A stretch of DNA of 64,000 nucleotides from Pseudomonas marvdashtae. GTDB lineage: Bacteria; Pseudomonadota; Gammaproteobacteria; Pseudomonadales; Pseudomonadaceae. Under the pieces are notes generated by a model. The model ran no database searches. It worked only from the letters and a program-made list of their open reading frames with translations, and was not told the origin of the DNA. The stretch lies in the NCBI RefSeq assembly GCF_014268655.2, contig NZ_JABWQX020000001.1, positions 4,295,261 to 4,359,260 on the forward strand, given 5' to 3'. Positions 37,547 to 46,541 of this stretch are shown here, piece after piece. Position 1 is the stretch's first letter, and each line of letters starts with the position of its first letter. The translations under genes were made by a program, and so were the position numbers.

Positions 37547-38128
37547 CTACAGGGTAATCGCCGTGCCCAACAGAGTCAGGAAGCCTGCCAGCCAGTTCGG
37601 GTGCGCCGGCCACGCCGGTGCCGTGGCAAGGTTGCCCTGGACATGCGCTTCGGTCACCGGAATATCGACAAACGTCCCACCCGCCAAGCGTACTTCCGGA
37701 GCACATGCTGGATACGCACTGCATTCGCGCCCCTCCAGGATGCCCGCCGCCGCCAGCAATTGCGCACCGTGGCAGACCGCGGCAATCGGTTTGCCCGCGA
37801 AGTCGAAATCGCGGACCAGTTGCAGGACCGTTTCATTCAGTCGCAGGTATTCCGGCGCGCGTCCGCCAGGTACCAGCAGCGCGTCGTAGTCGGCCGCCTG
37901 GACGTTGGCAAAGTCTTGATTGAGGGCGAACAGATGGCCAGGTTTCTCGCTGTAGGTCTGGTCACCTTCAAAGTCATGAATCGCCGTGCGCACGGTCTGC
38001 CCTGACGTTTTGTCTGGACACACGGCGTGCACCGTGTGGCCGATCATCTGCAAGGCCTGGAATGGCACCATGACTTCATAATCTTCGACATAGTCGCCAA
38101 CCAGCATGAGGATTTTCTTGGCCGCCAT
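37547..38128 (-). CDS. DJ-1/PfpI family protein
   Basis: A 193-aa class I glutamine amidotransferase-like protein. The nucleophile elbow AVCHGAQLL holds the conserved Cys (about residue 115), with [12 protein letters not shown] before it. Members act as glyoxalases/deglycases, proteases or chaperones; the exact activity is not clear. The start [18 protein letters not shown] fits the family N-terminus. Confidence 0.88.
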   Translation of the reverse strand: MAAKKILMLVGDYVEDYEVMVPFQALQMIGHTVHAVCPDKTSGQTVRTAIHDFEGDQTYSEKPGHLFALNQDFANVQAADYDALLVPGGRAPEYLRLNETVLQLVRDFDFAGKPIAAVCHGAQLLAAAGILEGRECSAYPACAPEVRLAGGTFVDIPVTEAHVQGNLATAPAWPAHPNWLAGFLTLLGTAITL

Positions 38129-38252
38129 GGAATGGGCTCCTTTGAAATGCGTGAGAAGTGAACGCATTAAAGGTAGCCCGCGGTATCGGCGAGCGAGCGC
38201 TGCCCCGTCACTAACTGACGGGCTGCACTTCAAGGAACGGCGCAGTGCGGAT

Positions 38253-39470
38253 TCAGACGAGGTAACCGTCAGCCCGCAGCAGCGTTTCGAGGCAATGCTC
38301 GGTGATGTGATAGAACGCCTTCAGTTCCTGGATCTTGGCCAAAAGCTCGGTAGCGTCTACCGGTTCGGCGCGTTTGACCGCGAGGATCATCTTGTTTTTG
38401 TTGGTGTGGTCCAGGGAAATGAACTCGAACACCTTGGTCTCGTAGCCACAGGCTTCCAGGAACAGCGCCCGCAGGCTGTCGGTAACCATTTCGGCCTGCT
38501 GCCCCAGATGCAGGCCATATTGCAGCATCGGCTTGAGCAGCGCCGGGCTCTGGATTTGTAGGCGGATCTGCTTGTGACAGCACGGCGAGCACATGATGAT
38601 CGAGGCGCCCGAGCGGATGCCCATGTGGATCGCATAATCGGTGGCAATGTCGCAGGCATGCAGGGCGATCATCACGTCCACCGCACGCGGCGCCACGCTG
38701 CGCACGTCACCGTGTTGGAAGTCCAGACCTGGGTGCTCGAGCCGCGCGGCAGCTTCGTTGCACAGCTTGACCATGTCCTCGCGCAGCTCCACGCCAGTGA
38801 CCAGCCCCTCGGCCTGCAAGGTGTTGCGCAGGTAATCGTGGATGGCGAAAGTCAGGTAACCCTTGCCCGAGCCGAAATCCGAGACCCGTACCGGTTTGTC
38901 GAGCGCCAGTGGCGAAGACGTCAGCGCATGGCTGAAGACTTCGATGAACTTGTTGATCTGTTTCCACTTGCGCGACATCGCCGGGATCAGCTCGTGCTTG
39001 TGGTTGGTCACGCCCAGGTCGGCGAGGAATGGCCGGCTCAGGTCGAGGAAACGGTTCTTCTCACGGTTGTGCCCGGCAGACGGCACTTCCCGCAGTTGCT
39101 GGGGCTTGCTCTTGAACAGCGAGCTCTTGCCCTTCTTGCTGTATTCCAGCTGCGCCTCATCGGTAACCGCCAGCAGATGCGCGTTTTTGAACGACGCCGG
39201 CAGCAGTGCGGCAACGGTTTGCACACCTTCGGCGAGGGCAAAGTTCTTGGTGATATCGCGGGTCTTGTAGCGATAGACGAAGGACAGGCACGGCTGATCC
39301 TTGACCATCAGCTGCTTGATGATCAGCCGCTGCAGATCGGGTTCGTCACCGCAGTACTTGGCCAGCACCAGCTTGATGAACGCGTTCTGTTCGAGGCTGG
39401 TTTGCAGCAGCTCGATGAACTGGGCGTGATGATCCGGTGCGGGGCGGACTGGCGTGGCGGTGACAGACAT
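38253..39470 (-). CDS. SAM-dependent methyltransferase, Methyltransf_32 type
   Basis: A 405-aa protein. Residues 1-185 form an N-terminal domain; the SAM-binding motif [12 protein letters not shown] begins at residue 198, followed by GVELRED and [12 protein letters not shown]. The motif SPCCHK and the order of blocks fit the methyltransferase-32 family. The substrate is unknown; eukaryotic relatives modify proteins or RNA. A REPIN lies upstream. Confidence 0.82.
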   Translation of the reverse strand: MSVTATPVRPAPDHHAQFIELLQTSLEQNAFIKLVLAKYCGDEPDLQRLIIKQLMVKDQPCLSFVYRYKTRDITKNFALAEGVQTVAALLPASFKNAHLLAVTDEAQLEYSKKGKSSLFKSKPQQLREVPSAGHNREKNRFLDLSRPFLADLGVTNHKHELIPAMSRKWKQINKFIEVFSHALTSSPLALDKPVRVSDFGSGKGYLTFAIHDYLRNTLQAEGLVTGVELREDMVKLCNEAAARLEHPGLDFQHGDVRSVAPRAVDVMIALHACDIATDYAIHMGIRSGASIIMCSPCCHKQIRLQIQSPALLKPMLQYGLHLGQQAEMVTDSLRALFLEACGYETKVFEFISLDHTNKNKMILAVKRAEPVDATELLAKIQELKAFYHITEHCLETLLRADGYLV

Positions 39471-39551
39471 GGAAAAGCGGCCTCGGGGCAGGCGAATCGG
39501 GAATGGCGGGTATTTTAGGGGGGATGGGATGCCAGGGCACGGGGAATTTCC

Positions 39552-39679
39552 TGTGGCGAGGGGATTTATCCCCGTTGGGCTGCGCAGCAGACCCAAATCA
39601 GGTAATAGGTCTCGCTGCCGTAACCGGTTGTCGGCTAAAGGGGGCTGCGCCCCCATCGGGGATAAATCCCCTCGCCACA
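39552..39679. repeat. REPIN
   Basis: Inverted REP arms TGTGGCGAGGGGATTTATCC and GGATAAATCCCCTCGCCACA flank about 85 bp whose GGGGGCTGCGCCCCC also folds. It lies between the methyltransferase start and the TPM-domain gene stop. Confidence 0.88.
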
Positions 39680-39701
39680 ACGGTGTTCGACAGAGGTTTT
39701 G

Positions 39702-40319
39702 TTAGCCCAACACCACCAACCGATTCGGCAGTTCATTGCGCGCATGCGTTACCGGCACATGCGCCTTGAGCAGCTCGCCGCAGGCTTCGATACACGTCAC
39801 GAAGCCCTCCAAGGTCTGTCCCTGGCGAACCTGCTGGGTAAACGCCGCGACTATGGCATCCCAATGCTGGTTGTCGAGTCGCTTGGAAATGCCTTCGTCC
39901 ACCAGGATTTCCACATACCGCTCGGCCTCACAGACGAAGATCAGCATGCCGGTGCCGCCCACGGTGTGGTGCAGGTTCTGCTCGAGAAATTGCCGGCGCG
40001 CCAGGTTGGAGGCTCGCCAATGGCGCACGGAGCGCGGGATCAGGCGCGTGGTGATGAAGGGAATCCGAAACAGCAGGCACAACACGATGAAGCTGCTCCA
40101 TTGCACCCACAACAAACTGTGCATGCTCAGCCATCCCGTCAGGTAATGCAGCACTCCGGGTACCACCAGCGCCAGCAAGCTGGCCCACAGCAGCGGGATG
40201 TAGGCGTAATCGTCAGCGCGGGCAGCAAGCACCGTGACCAGTTCGGCATCGGTGTCGCACTCGACCCGGGCGATGGCCTCGGCCACTTTGCGTTGTTCGT
40301 GTTCAGTCAGTAATGCCAT
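39702..40319 (-). CDS. TPM-domain membrane protein (short paralogue)
   Basis: A 205-aa protein with the TPM-type fold: ECDTDAELVTVLAARADDYAYIP near the start, two hydrophobic segments (about residues 42-60 and 68-86), then GGTGMLIFVCEAERYVEILVDEGI, the motif shared with the neighbouring YgcG-like protein. The last gene of a lemA-TPM-TPM cluster. Function unknown; probably membrane or envelope maintenance. Confidence 0.8.
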   Translation of the reverse strand: MALLTEHEQRKVAEAIARVECDTDAELVTVLAARADDYAYIPLLWASLLALVVPGVLHYLTGWLSMHSLLWVQWSSFIVLCLLFRIPFITTRLIPRSVRHWRASNLARRQFLEQNLHHTVGGTGMLIFVCEAERYVEILVDEGISKRLDNQHWDAIVAAFTQQVRQGQTLEGFVTCIEACGELLKAHVPVTHARNELPNRLVVLG

Positions 40320-40347
40320 GGTTAAAAATGCCTGCTCATTATGATTG

Positions 40348-41160
40348 TCACCAGCCGCCCGACGAACCGCCGCCTCCGAAACTGCCACCGCCACCGCTGA
40401 AGCCGCCGCCCCCTCCGCCACCGAAACCGCCACCGCTGCTTCGGGACCCGCCGCCGGAGCCGCCGCCGCTCGGCAGGATACCGAGTACCTGGCAAACGAA
40501 TATGGTCAGGATGAACAGCATCGCCAGAAAGATGAACAGCCCCGGATGGCGCTCGATGAAGTCGCCCTCATCCTGCCCGTCCGCGCTGTATACCGGGGCC
40601 GGCTCGTCCAGCGGGCTGCCGCCCAAGACCACGAGCATCGCCGCGACGCCGTCACTGATGCCCTTGTTGAAGTTGCCGGTCTTGAACGCCGGGGTGATCA
40701 CCTGGTTGATGATTACCGAGCTCTGGGCATCGGTCAGCCGATCCTCCAGGCCGTAGCCCACTTCGATCCGCAGTTTACGGTCATCGCGCGCCACGATCAG
40801 CAGCGCGCCGTTGTTCTTGTCTTTCTGCCCGATGCCCCAATGGCGGCCCAATTGATAGCCGAAATCTTCAATAGTCGCGCCTTGCAGATCCGGCAGGGTA
40901 ACCACCACCAGCTGTTCGCCAGAGGCCTGTTCATGGGCCTTGAGCTGCGCATCGAGTTGCGTACGAACCGACGGTTCGAGCATCTGGGCGCTGTCCACCA
41001 CCCGCCCGGTCAGCGCCGGGAATTTCAAATCGGCCTGGGCCGTGACTGCAAATACCCAGAGCAACAGCGCAAACAAGCATTGAGCTGCAAGCCTCAAGCT
41101 GCAAGCAGTACGCGTTGCCTGAGCTTGCAGCTTGCAGCTTGGAACTTGAAGCTGCTCCAT
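40348..41160 (-). CDS. TPM-domain protein, YgcG family
   Basis: A 270-aa protein exported by a signal peptide (hydrophobic core CLFALLLWVFAV, cleaved after TAQA). The TPM domain follows (GRVVDSAQMLEP, LVVVTLPDLQG, NNGALLIVARDDRKLRIEVGYGLE), then a transmembrane helix (about 210-232) and a Gly/Ser-rich tail (SGGGFGGGGGGGFSGGGG). Residues 2-26 are encoded by a heptamer repeat, so the original start may lie further in. ATG at 41160 shares one base with the lemA stop. Confidence 0.85.
   Translation of the reverse strand: MEQLQVPSCKLQAQATRTACSLRLAAQCLFALLLWVFAVTAQADLKFPALTGRVVDSAQMLEPSVRTQLDAQLKAHEQASGEQLVVVTLPDLQGATIEDFGYQLGRHWGIGQKDKNNGALLIVARDDRKLRIEVGYGLEDRLTDAQSSVIINQVITPAFKTGNFNKGISDGVAAMLVVLGGSPLDEPAPVYSADGQDEGDFIERHPGLFIFLAMLFILTIFVCQVLGILPSGGGSGGGSRSSGGGFGGGGGGGFSGGGGSFGGGGSSGGW
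41082..41156. repeat. GCTTGCA/GCTTGAA heptamer repeat in inverted arrays
   Basis: Plus-strand GCTTGCAGCTTGCAGCTTG (41123-41141) with GAACTTGAAGC faces an opposite array, GCTGCAAGCCTCAAGCTGC (41084-41102), so the two can fold back. Similar heptamer arrays are dispersed in Pseudomonas genomes. Here the repeat is read as coding sequence. Confidence 0.7.
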
Positions 41161-41768
41161 CAAAACTTCACCTCAGGCGCTTTTTCAGCGTTCGGGCTGG
41201 TGGCCTCGAAGGTCTCGCGAACCGGCAAGTCGCTGTACATCACGCTGTGCCACAGGCGCCCCGGGAAGGTACGGATTTCGGTATTGTACTTCTGCACCGC
41301 CAGGATGAAGTCGCGGCGCGCCACGGCGATACGGTTCTCGGTGCCTTCGAGTTGCGATTGCAACGCCAGGAAATTCTGGTTGGCCTTCAGGTCCGGGTAG
41401 CGCTCGACCACCACCATCAAGCGGCTCAATGCCCCGCTCAACTGGTCCTGGGCCTGCTGGAACTGCTTGAGCTTTTCCGGGTTGTCCAAGGTGCTGGCAT
41501 CGACCTGGATCGACGTGGCCTTGGCACGCGCTTCAACCACAGCGGTCAGGGTCTCCTGCTCATGCTGGGCGTAGCCCTTGACGGTCGCCACCAGATTGGG
41601 GATCAGGTCGGCGCGGCGCTGATACTGGTTCTGCACCTGGCCCCAAGCCGCCTTCGCCTGTTCATCCAGCGTCGGAATATTATTGATGCCGCAACCGGCC
41701 AGTAGCGTGGTGAACAGCATCAGGGCCAGCATCTGCAGCGCGCTGCGGTGATTCAGTCGTGGATTCAT
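41160..41768 (-). CDS. lemA: LemA family lipoprotein
   Basis: A 202-aa protein with the lipobox LLAGC (Cys about 24) and the LemA core: NIPTLDEQAKAAWGQVQNQYQRRADLIPNLV (key part NQYQRRADLIPNLV), long amphipathic helices, and FPGRLWHSVMY near the end. Often encoded with TPM-domain proteins, as here, where it is the first of three genes. Function undefined. It is unrelated to the LemA/GacS kinase. The ATG at 41768 was chosen because the earlier in-frame start lacks a signal peptide. Confidence 0.9.
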   Translation of the reverse strand: MNPRLNHRSALQMLALMLFTTLLAGCGINNIPTLDEQAKAAWGQVQNQYQRRADLIPNLVATVKGYAQHEQETLTAVVEARAKATSIQVDASTLDNPEKLKQFQQAQDQLSGALSRLMVVVERYPDLKANQNFLALQSQLEGTENRIAVARRDFILAVQKYNTEIRTFPGRLWHSVMYSDLPVRETFEATSPNAEKAPEVKF

Positions 41769-42029
41769 CAGGTGAAGCTCTCCCTTGCATTGCATTAAAA
41801 AAACACCGCCACCTATCTTACCGGCGTCTGGGGCATAATCGCCGCCGCACTGGATCGAATCAGGTGTATGGGCTAAAAGATGCGCGGTGCGAAACTAAGT
41901 TCATCGGCACAGGTTCGAAAGTGTGCTGCATTTAGCTGGATAACACCCGAACAACAATAGCCGCTCCTCACATTTAGGCTGACCGGCGCGTACTGATCAC
42001 CGCCCTTTAGGCTTGCGAGAAAACTATTC

Positions 42030-44321
42030 ATGAAGAAGCTGTGTTTGCTGGGCCTGTTTGTCACCCTGGCCAGTCAATCCGTATTAGCCGACAACGTGCC
42101 AGCCCCCATAGAGAACAAGGACGCTTTCGTCAGCAACCTGATGAAGCAAATGACCCTTGAGGAAAAGATCGGTCAACTGCGCCTGATCAGCATCGGCCCG
42201 GAAATGCCCCGGGAGATGATCCGCAAGGAAATCGCCGCCGGCAACATTGGCGGCACGTTCAATTCCATCACCCGTGATGAGAATCGTCCGATGCAGGACG
42301 CGGCCATGCGCAGCCGGCTGAAGATCCCGATGTTCTTCGCCTATGACGTGATCCACGGCCATCGCACCATTTTCCCGATTCCCCTGGCCCTGGCCTCGAG
42401 CTGGGACATGGACGCCATCTACCGCTCCGGTCGTGTCGCGGCCAAGGAAGCGGCGGCTGACAGCCTGGACATTACCTTCGCGCCCATGGTCGATATTTCC
42501 CGCGACCCGCGTTGGGGCCGGACCTCCGAAGGCTTTGGCGAGGACACTTACCTGGTATCGCGCATTGCCGCGGTGATGGTCAAGGCGTTCCAGGGCAGCG
42601 GCGCCAACGCCGCCGACAGCATCATGGCCAGCGTCAAGCACTTCGCCCTGTATGGCGCGGTGGAAGGCGGCCGGGACTACAACACCGTGGACATGAGCCC
42701 GGTGAAAATGTACCAGGACTACCTGCCGCCCTATCGCGCCGCCATCGACGCCGGCGCGGGCGGGGTAATGGTCGCACTGAACTCGATCAATGGCGTGCCG
42801 GCCACCGCCAATACCTGGCTGATGAATGACTTGTTGCGCAAGGAATGGGGCTTCAAGGGCCTGGCGGTCAGCGATCACGGCGCGATTTTCGAGTTGATCA
42901 AGCACGGCGTCGCCCGGGACGGTCGCGAAGCGGCAAAACTGGCGATCAAGGCCGGCATCGACATGAGCATGAACGATTCGCTCTACGGCAAGGAGCTGCC
43001 AGGGCTGCTCAAGGCCGGCGAAATCGAGCAGAGCGACATCGACAACGCCGTGCGCGAAGTGCTCGCCGCCAAGTACGACATGGGCCTGTTCAAGGACCCG
43101 TACCTGCGCATCGGCAAGGCCGAAGATGACCCGGCCGACGTCTACGCCGACAGCCGCATGCACCGCGCCGATGCCCGTGACGTGGCGCGCCGCAGCCTGG
43201 TCCTGCTGGAAAACCGCAACCAGACCCTGCCGCTGAAGAAAACCGCGAAAATCGCCCTGGTCGGTCCGCTGGCCAAGGCGCCGATCGACATGATGGGCAG
43301 TTGGGCAGCCGCTGGCCGGCCTGCGCAATCGGTCACCGTGTACGACGGCATGACCCGCGCGTTGGGCGGCGAGTCGAAGCTGATCTATGCCCGTGGCGCC
43401 AATATCACCGGCGACAAGAAGGTGCTCGATTACCTCAACTTCCTGAATTTCGACGCGCCAGAAGTGGTGGACGACCCGCGCCCGGCCCAAGTGTTGATCG
43501 ATGAAGCGGTGAAAGCCGCCAAGGAAGCGGACGTGGTCGTGGCCGCCGTGGGCGAGTCCCGTGGCATGTCCCATGAATCGTCGAGCCGCACCGAACTGAA
43601 CATCCCGGCCAGCCAGCGCGAGCTGATCAAGGCGCTGAAAGCCACCGGCAAACCGCTGGTATTGGTGCTGATGAATGGCCGTCCGCTGTCGTTGCTCGAA
43701 GAAAAGCAACAGGCCGATGCGATCCTGGAAACCTGGTTCAGCGGCACCGAGGGCGGTAACGCCATCGCTGACGTGCTGTTCGGCGACTACAACCCGTCGG
43801 GCAAGCTGCCGATCACCTTCCCGCGCTCGGTCGGGCAGATTCCGACCTACTACAACCACCTCAGCATCGGCCGGCCGTTCACGCCGGGCAAGCCGGGCAA
43901 CTACACGTCGCAGTACTTCGATGACACCACTGGCCCGCTCTATCCGTTTGGCTACGGCTTGAGCTACACCACGTTCAGCCTGTCGGACATGGCGTTGTCG
44001 TCCACCACGCTGAACGAGACCGGCAAGCTCGATGCCAGCATCACCGTGGAAAATACCGGCGAACGTGACGGTGAAACCGTGGTGCAGTTATACCTGCAGG
44101 ACGTGACCGGCTCGATCATTCGTCCGGTGAAAGAGCTGAAGAACTTCCGCAAGGTCATGCTCAAGGCCGGCGAAAAGAAGGTCATCCACTTCACCATCAC
44201 CGAAGACGACCTGAAGTTCTTCAATGCCCAGCTCAAGTACGCCGCCGAGCCGGGCAAGTTCAACGTGCAGATCGGCCTGGACTCCCAGGACGTGAAGCAG
44301 CAGAGCTTTGAGTTGCTCTGA
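42030..44321 (+). CDS. bglX: Periplasmic beta-glucosidase BglX (GH3)
   Basis: Hydrolyses beta-glucosides in the periplasm. The 763-aa protein has a signal peptide (about 1-20, cleaved after VLA), a GH3 N-terminal barrel with KHFALYGAVEGGRDYN and the nucleophile Asp282 in AVSDHGAI, a C-terminal alpha/beta sandwich (AAVGESRGMSHESSSRTEL, key part GESRGMSHE), and a fibronectin-III-like end domain (FGYGLSYTTFS onward). Length equals E. coli BglX. Monocistronic, closed by a terminator-like hairpin. Confidence 0.94.
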   Translation: MKKLCLLGLFVTLASQSVLADNVPAPIENKDAFVSNLMKQMTLEEKIGQLRLISIGPEMPREMIRKEIAAGNIGGTFNSITRDENRPMQDAAMRSRLKIPMFFAYDVIHGHRTIFPIPLALASSWDMDAIYRSGRVAAKEAAADSLDITFAPMVDISRDPRWGRTSEGFGEDTYLVSRIAAVMVKAFQGSGANAADSIMASVKHFALYGAVEGGRDYNTVDMSPVKMYQDYLPPYRAAIDAGAGGVMVALNSINGVPATANTWLMNDLLRKEWGFKGLAVSDHGAIFELIKHGVARDGREAAKLAIKAGIDMSMNDSLYGKELPGLLKAGEIEQSDIDNAVREVLAAKYDMGLFKDPYLRIGKAEDDPADVYADSRMHRADARDVARRSLVLLENRNQTLPLKKTAKIALVGPLAKAPIDMMGSWAAAGRPAQSVTVYDGMTRALGGESKLIYARGANITGDKKVLDYLNFLNFDAPEVVDDPRPAQVLIDEAVKAAKEADVVVAAVGESRGMSHESSSRTELNIPASQRELIKALKATGKPLVLVLMNGRPLSLLEEKQQADAILETWFSGTEGGNAIADVLFGDYNPSGKLPITFPRSVGQIPTYYNHLSIGRPFTPGKPGNYTSQYFDDTTGPLYPFGYGLSYTTFSLSDMALSSTTLNETGKLDASITVENTGERDGETVVQLYLQDVTGSIIRPVKELKNFRKVMLKAGEKKVIHFTITEDDLKFFNAQLKYAAEPGKFNVQIGLDSQDVKQQSFELL

Positions 44322-44338
44322 CTCATCCATGCCGCTGA

Positions 44339-44372
44339 CCCTGGGGAGCGAGCCCGCTCGCGCCCCAGGTTT
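44339..44372 (+). terminator. Terminator-like hairpin after bglX
   Basis: CCTGGGG-AGCGAG paired with CTCGC-GCCCCAGG, then TTT. It lies between convergent bglX and clsB. Confidence 0.65.
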
Positions 44373-44384
44373 ATCGACGGACGC

Positions 44385-45542
44385 TTAACCCCGCCGATCC
44401 AGCAGGTTCACCACCACCCGATCCACCAGCCCCCACAGTCGCTGCTTGAAGCGCTTCCACAATGGCCGACGCTGCCAGGCGTCGAGGCTCACTTGCAGGC
44501 TCTGTTCGAAGTCCCGTTCGAAACTCGCCGCCACGGCCTTGCTGAGTCCGCAATCCAGCGCCTCCAGATTGGCTTCCAGATTGAAGCGCAGGTTCCAGTG
44601 GTCAAAGTTGCACGAGCCGATGCTGACCCAATCGTCCACCAGCACCATCTTCAGATGCAGGAAGCATGGCTGGTATTCGTAGATCTTCACGCCAGCCCTG
44701 AGCAGGCGCGGGTAATAACGATGTCCGGCGTAGCGCACGGAGGGGTGATCGGTGCGCGGGCCAGTCAGCAGCAGGCGCACATCGATGCCCCGGGCGGCGG
44801 CCTTGCGCAACGAACGGCGCACGTTCCACGTCGGCAGGAAATACGGCGTGGCCATCCAGATGCGTTTCTGGCCGCTGTTCAGCGCCCGGGAAAGTGATTG
44901 CAAGATGTCACGGTGCTGGCGGGCGTCGGCATAGGCTACCCGGCCCATGCCCTCACCCATCGGCGGAACGCGGGGCAGACGCGGCAAGCCGAAATTGGAA
45001 GCGGGTTTCCAGGCTTGGCGATGGCGGTTGGCGAGCCACTGACGGTCGAACAGCAACTGCCAGTCGAGCACCAGCGGGCCGACGATTTCCACCATCACCT
45101 CGTGCCAGTCGCTGCGATCATCCAGGGGATTCCAGAATTCATCGGTCACCCCGGTGCCGCCTACCACCGCCAGGCGCTGATCGACCAAGAGCAACTTGCG
45201 ATGGTCCCGGTAAAGGTTGCGCACCCAGCGACGCCAGCTGAGGCGATTGTAGAAACGCAGCTCGACCCCCGCCTCGACCAGGCGATTGCGCAAGCTCAGG
45301 GTAAACGCCAGGCTGCCGTAGTCATCGAACAGGCAACGCACGCGAACGCCACGTTGGGCGGCCTGGACAAGGGCTTGGACCATCGCCTCGGCACAGGCAC
45401 CCGCCTCCACCAGATACAATTCCAGCTCGACTTGCTCTTGGGCACGGGCGATTTCCACCAGCATGCGTGGGAAGAACTGTGGACCGTCGATCAACAGCTC
45501 GAAACGGTTGCCTTCGCGCCAGGGAAATACCGGGCCGCTCAC
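44385..45542 (-). CDS. clsB: Cardiolipin synthase ClsB type (phospholipase D family)
   Basis: A 385-aa peripheral membrane enzyme making cardiolipin from phosphatidylglycerol and a second glycerophospholipid. It carries two HxK motifs: DHRKLLLVDQRLAVVGGTG (His114) and HLKMVLVDDWVSIGSCN in the C-terminal half. It lacks the two N-terminal membrane helices of ClsA and has ClsB length. GTG at 45542 lies one base after the upstream yceI-like stop, implying coupled translation. Confidence 0.87.
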   Translation of the reverse strand: MSGPVFPWREGNRFELLIDGPQFFPRMLVEIARAQEQVELELYLVEAGACAEAMVQALVQAAQRGVRVRCLFDDYGSLAFTLSLRNRLVEAGVELRFYNRLSWRRWVRNLYRDHRKLLLVDQRLAVVGGTGVTDEFWNPLDDRSDWHEVMVEIVGPLVLDWQLLFDRQWLANRHRQAWKPASNFGLPRLPRVPPMGEGMGRVAYADARQHRDILQSLSRALNSGQKRIWMATPYFLPTWNVRRSLRKAAARGIDVRLLLTGPRTDHPSVRYAGHRYYPRLLRAGVKIYEYQPCFLHLKMVLVDDWVSIGSCNFDHWNLRFNLEANLEALDCGLSKAVAASFERDFEQSLQVSLDAWQRRPLWKRFKQRLWGLVDRVVVNLLDRRG

Positions 45543-45543
45543 G

Positions 45544-46134
45544 TCAGCGCGCCGTAAAAATCAGCACCGCGTTTACCGGCACCGAGAGGCTGATGGCCGA
45601 CAACCCGGCCAGTCCGCGAAGCTTTTCCAGACCAGGCGCCAGGCCGAAATCCGCCGCATTGAGCACGAGCGGCTCCAGGGTCACGACTTGGAAACGGCGT
45701 TCGTCCAGGCGCGTCGCCAGCAATTCGACGGTGTATTCATGCTGCTTGCCATGCAAGTCCACCGTCACCGGCAAGCGCAGTTCCAGTTGCGCACCGTTGG
45801 CCAGGTCTTGGATCGGCATCAGGTCGAGCTGCGCGGTGACCGTGGCTTCGGCAAATTGCTTGACCTCGAAAAGATCGGCGCGCATGCGCTCGTCCCGCAG
45901 CGCAATGCCGCTGTTGATCGATTCCAGCTCCACTTCCAACCGCGCCAGCCCCTTGGGCTGGACTTGGCCGTGAAGCACGAGAAACCGCTGGACCTCGGAG
46001 ACGTTGCCGTTCTTGCTGCTGATAAACGATAGCCGTGACGACTCGCCGTCCAGGTACCAGTCGGCCTGGGCCGGCAGCGCGATGCAGGCCAGCAGCAAGC
46101 TCGCGACAGCGTGAGGGAGAAACCACTTGAACAT
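45544..46134 (-). CDS. YceI-like periplasmic protein
   Basis: A 196-aa protein with a signal peptide (about 1-24, cleaved after AQA). The lipocalin-like YceI pattern is seen: WYLDGESSRLSFISSKNGNVSEVQRF (key part SRLSFISSK), LEVELESINSGIALRDERMR and VTVDLHGKQHEY. YceI proteins bind isoprenoid-like lipids. First gene of the pair with clsB. Confidence 0.85.
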   Translation of the reverse strand: MFKWFLPHAVASLLLACIALPAQADWYLDGESSRLSFISSKNGNVSEVQRFLVLHGQVQPKGLARLEVELESINSGIALRDERMRADLFEVKQFAEATVTAQLDLMPIQDLANGAQLELRLPVTVDLHGKQHEYTVELLATRLDERRFQVVTLEPLVLNAADFGLAPGLEKLRGLAGLSAISLSVPVNAVLIFTAR

Positions 46135-46232
46135 ACACACTCGGGGGGCAGATAAACCTGTGGCGAACCTTAACCGGGCCGAGGGCGCTTGCAAACTGTC
46201 TGTTTCGACAACAGCAGGAGTCGTTTCTGGAT

Positions 46233-46541
46233 TTACTCCAACCGACACCCCTGCCGCTCGCCTATCCACCGTGCACTGTGGCTACGCCCCAAGCCGCTGA
46301 CGGTGATGCGTTTCGCTTGCGCCGTTTCGAGGAATTCGCTGGTGGGCACCGATTGCTTCACATAGCCCCGGCAATATTCGGCCGGTTGCTGCATCACATA
46401 GCGGCACGAGCAATATTCCTTGGCGGTGTAGGCGCTGATGATGTCGGGAAAGGCCCGCAACGCCACCCGCTCCAGCCACATCCAGCCGAACAGCGCGATG
46501 AGCAGCACCGACAGCAAGGTCAGCAATACGCTGCGCCTCAT
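46233..46541 (-). CDS. Small membrane-anchored Cys-containing protein
   Basis: A 102-aa protein with an N-terminal hydrophobic helix (about residues 4-24) and four Cys in the external part (KEYCSCRYVMQQPAEYC and QGCRLE). The start overlaps the upstream serine-hydrolase stop by 4 bp. No family was recognised with confidence; a role alongside that hydrolase is inferred from coupling. Confidence 0.7.
   Translation of the reverse strand: MRRSVLLTLLSVLLIALFGWMWLERVALRAFPDIISAYTAKEYCSCRYVMQQPAEYCRGYVKQSVPTSEFLETAQAKRITVSGLGRSHSARWIGERQGCRLE

Noticed and set aside
42084..43859. Minus-strand open frame opposite bglX
   Set aside because: Lies inside a complete GH3 gene; low-complexity shadow composition.
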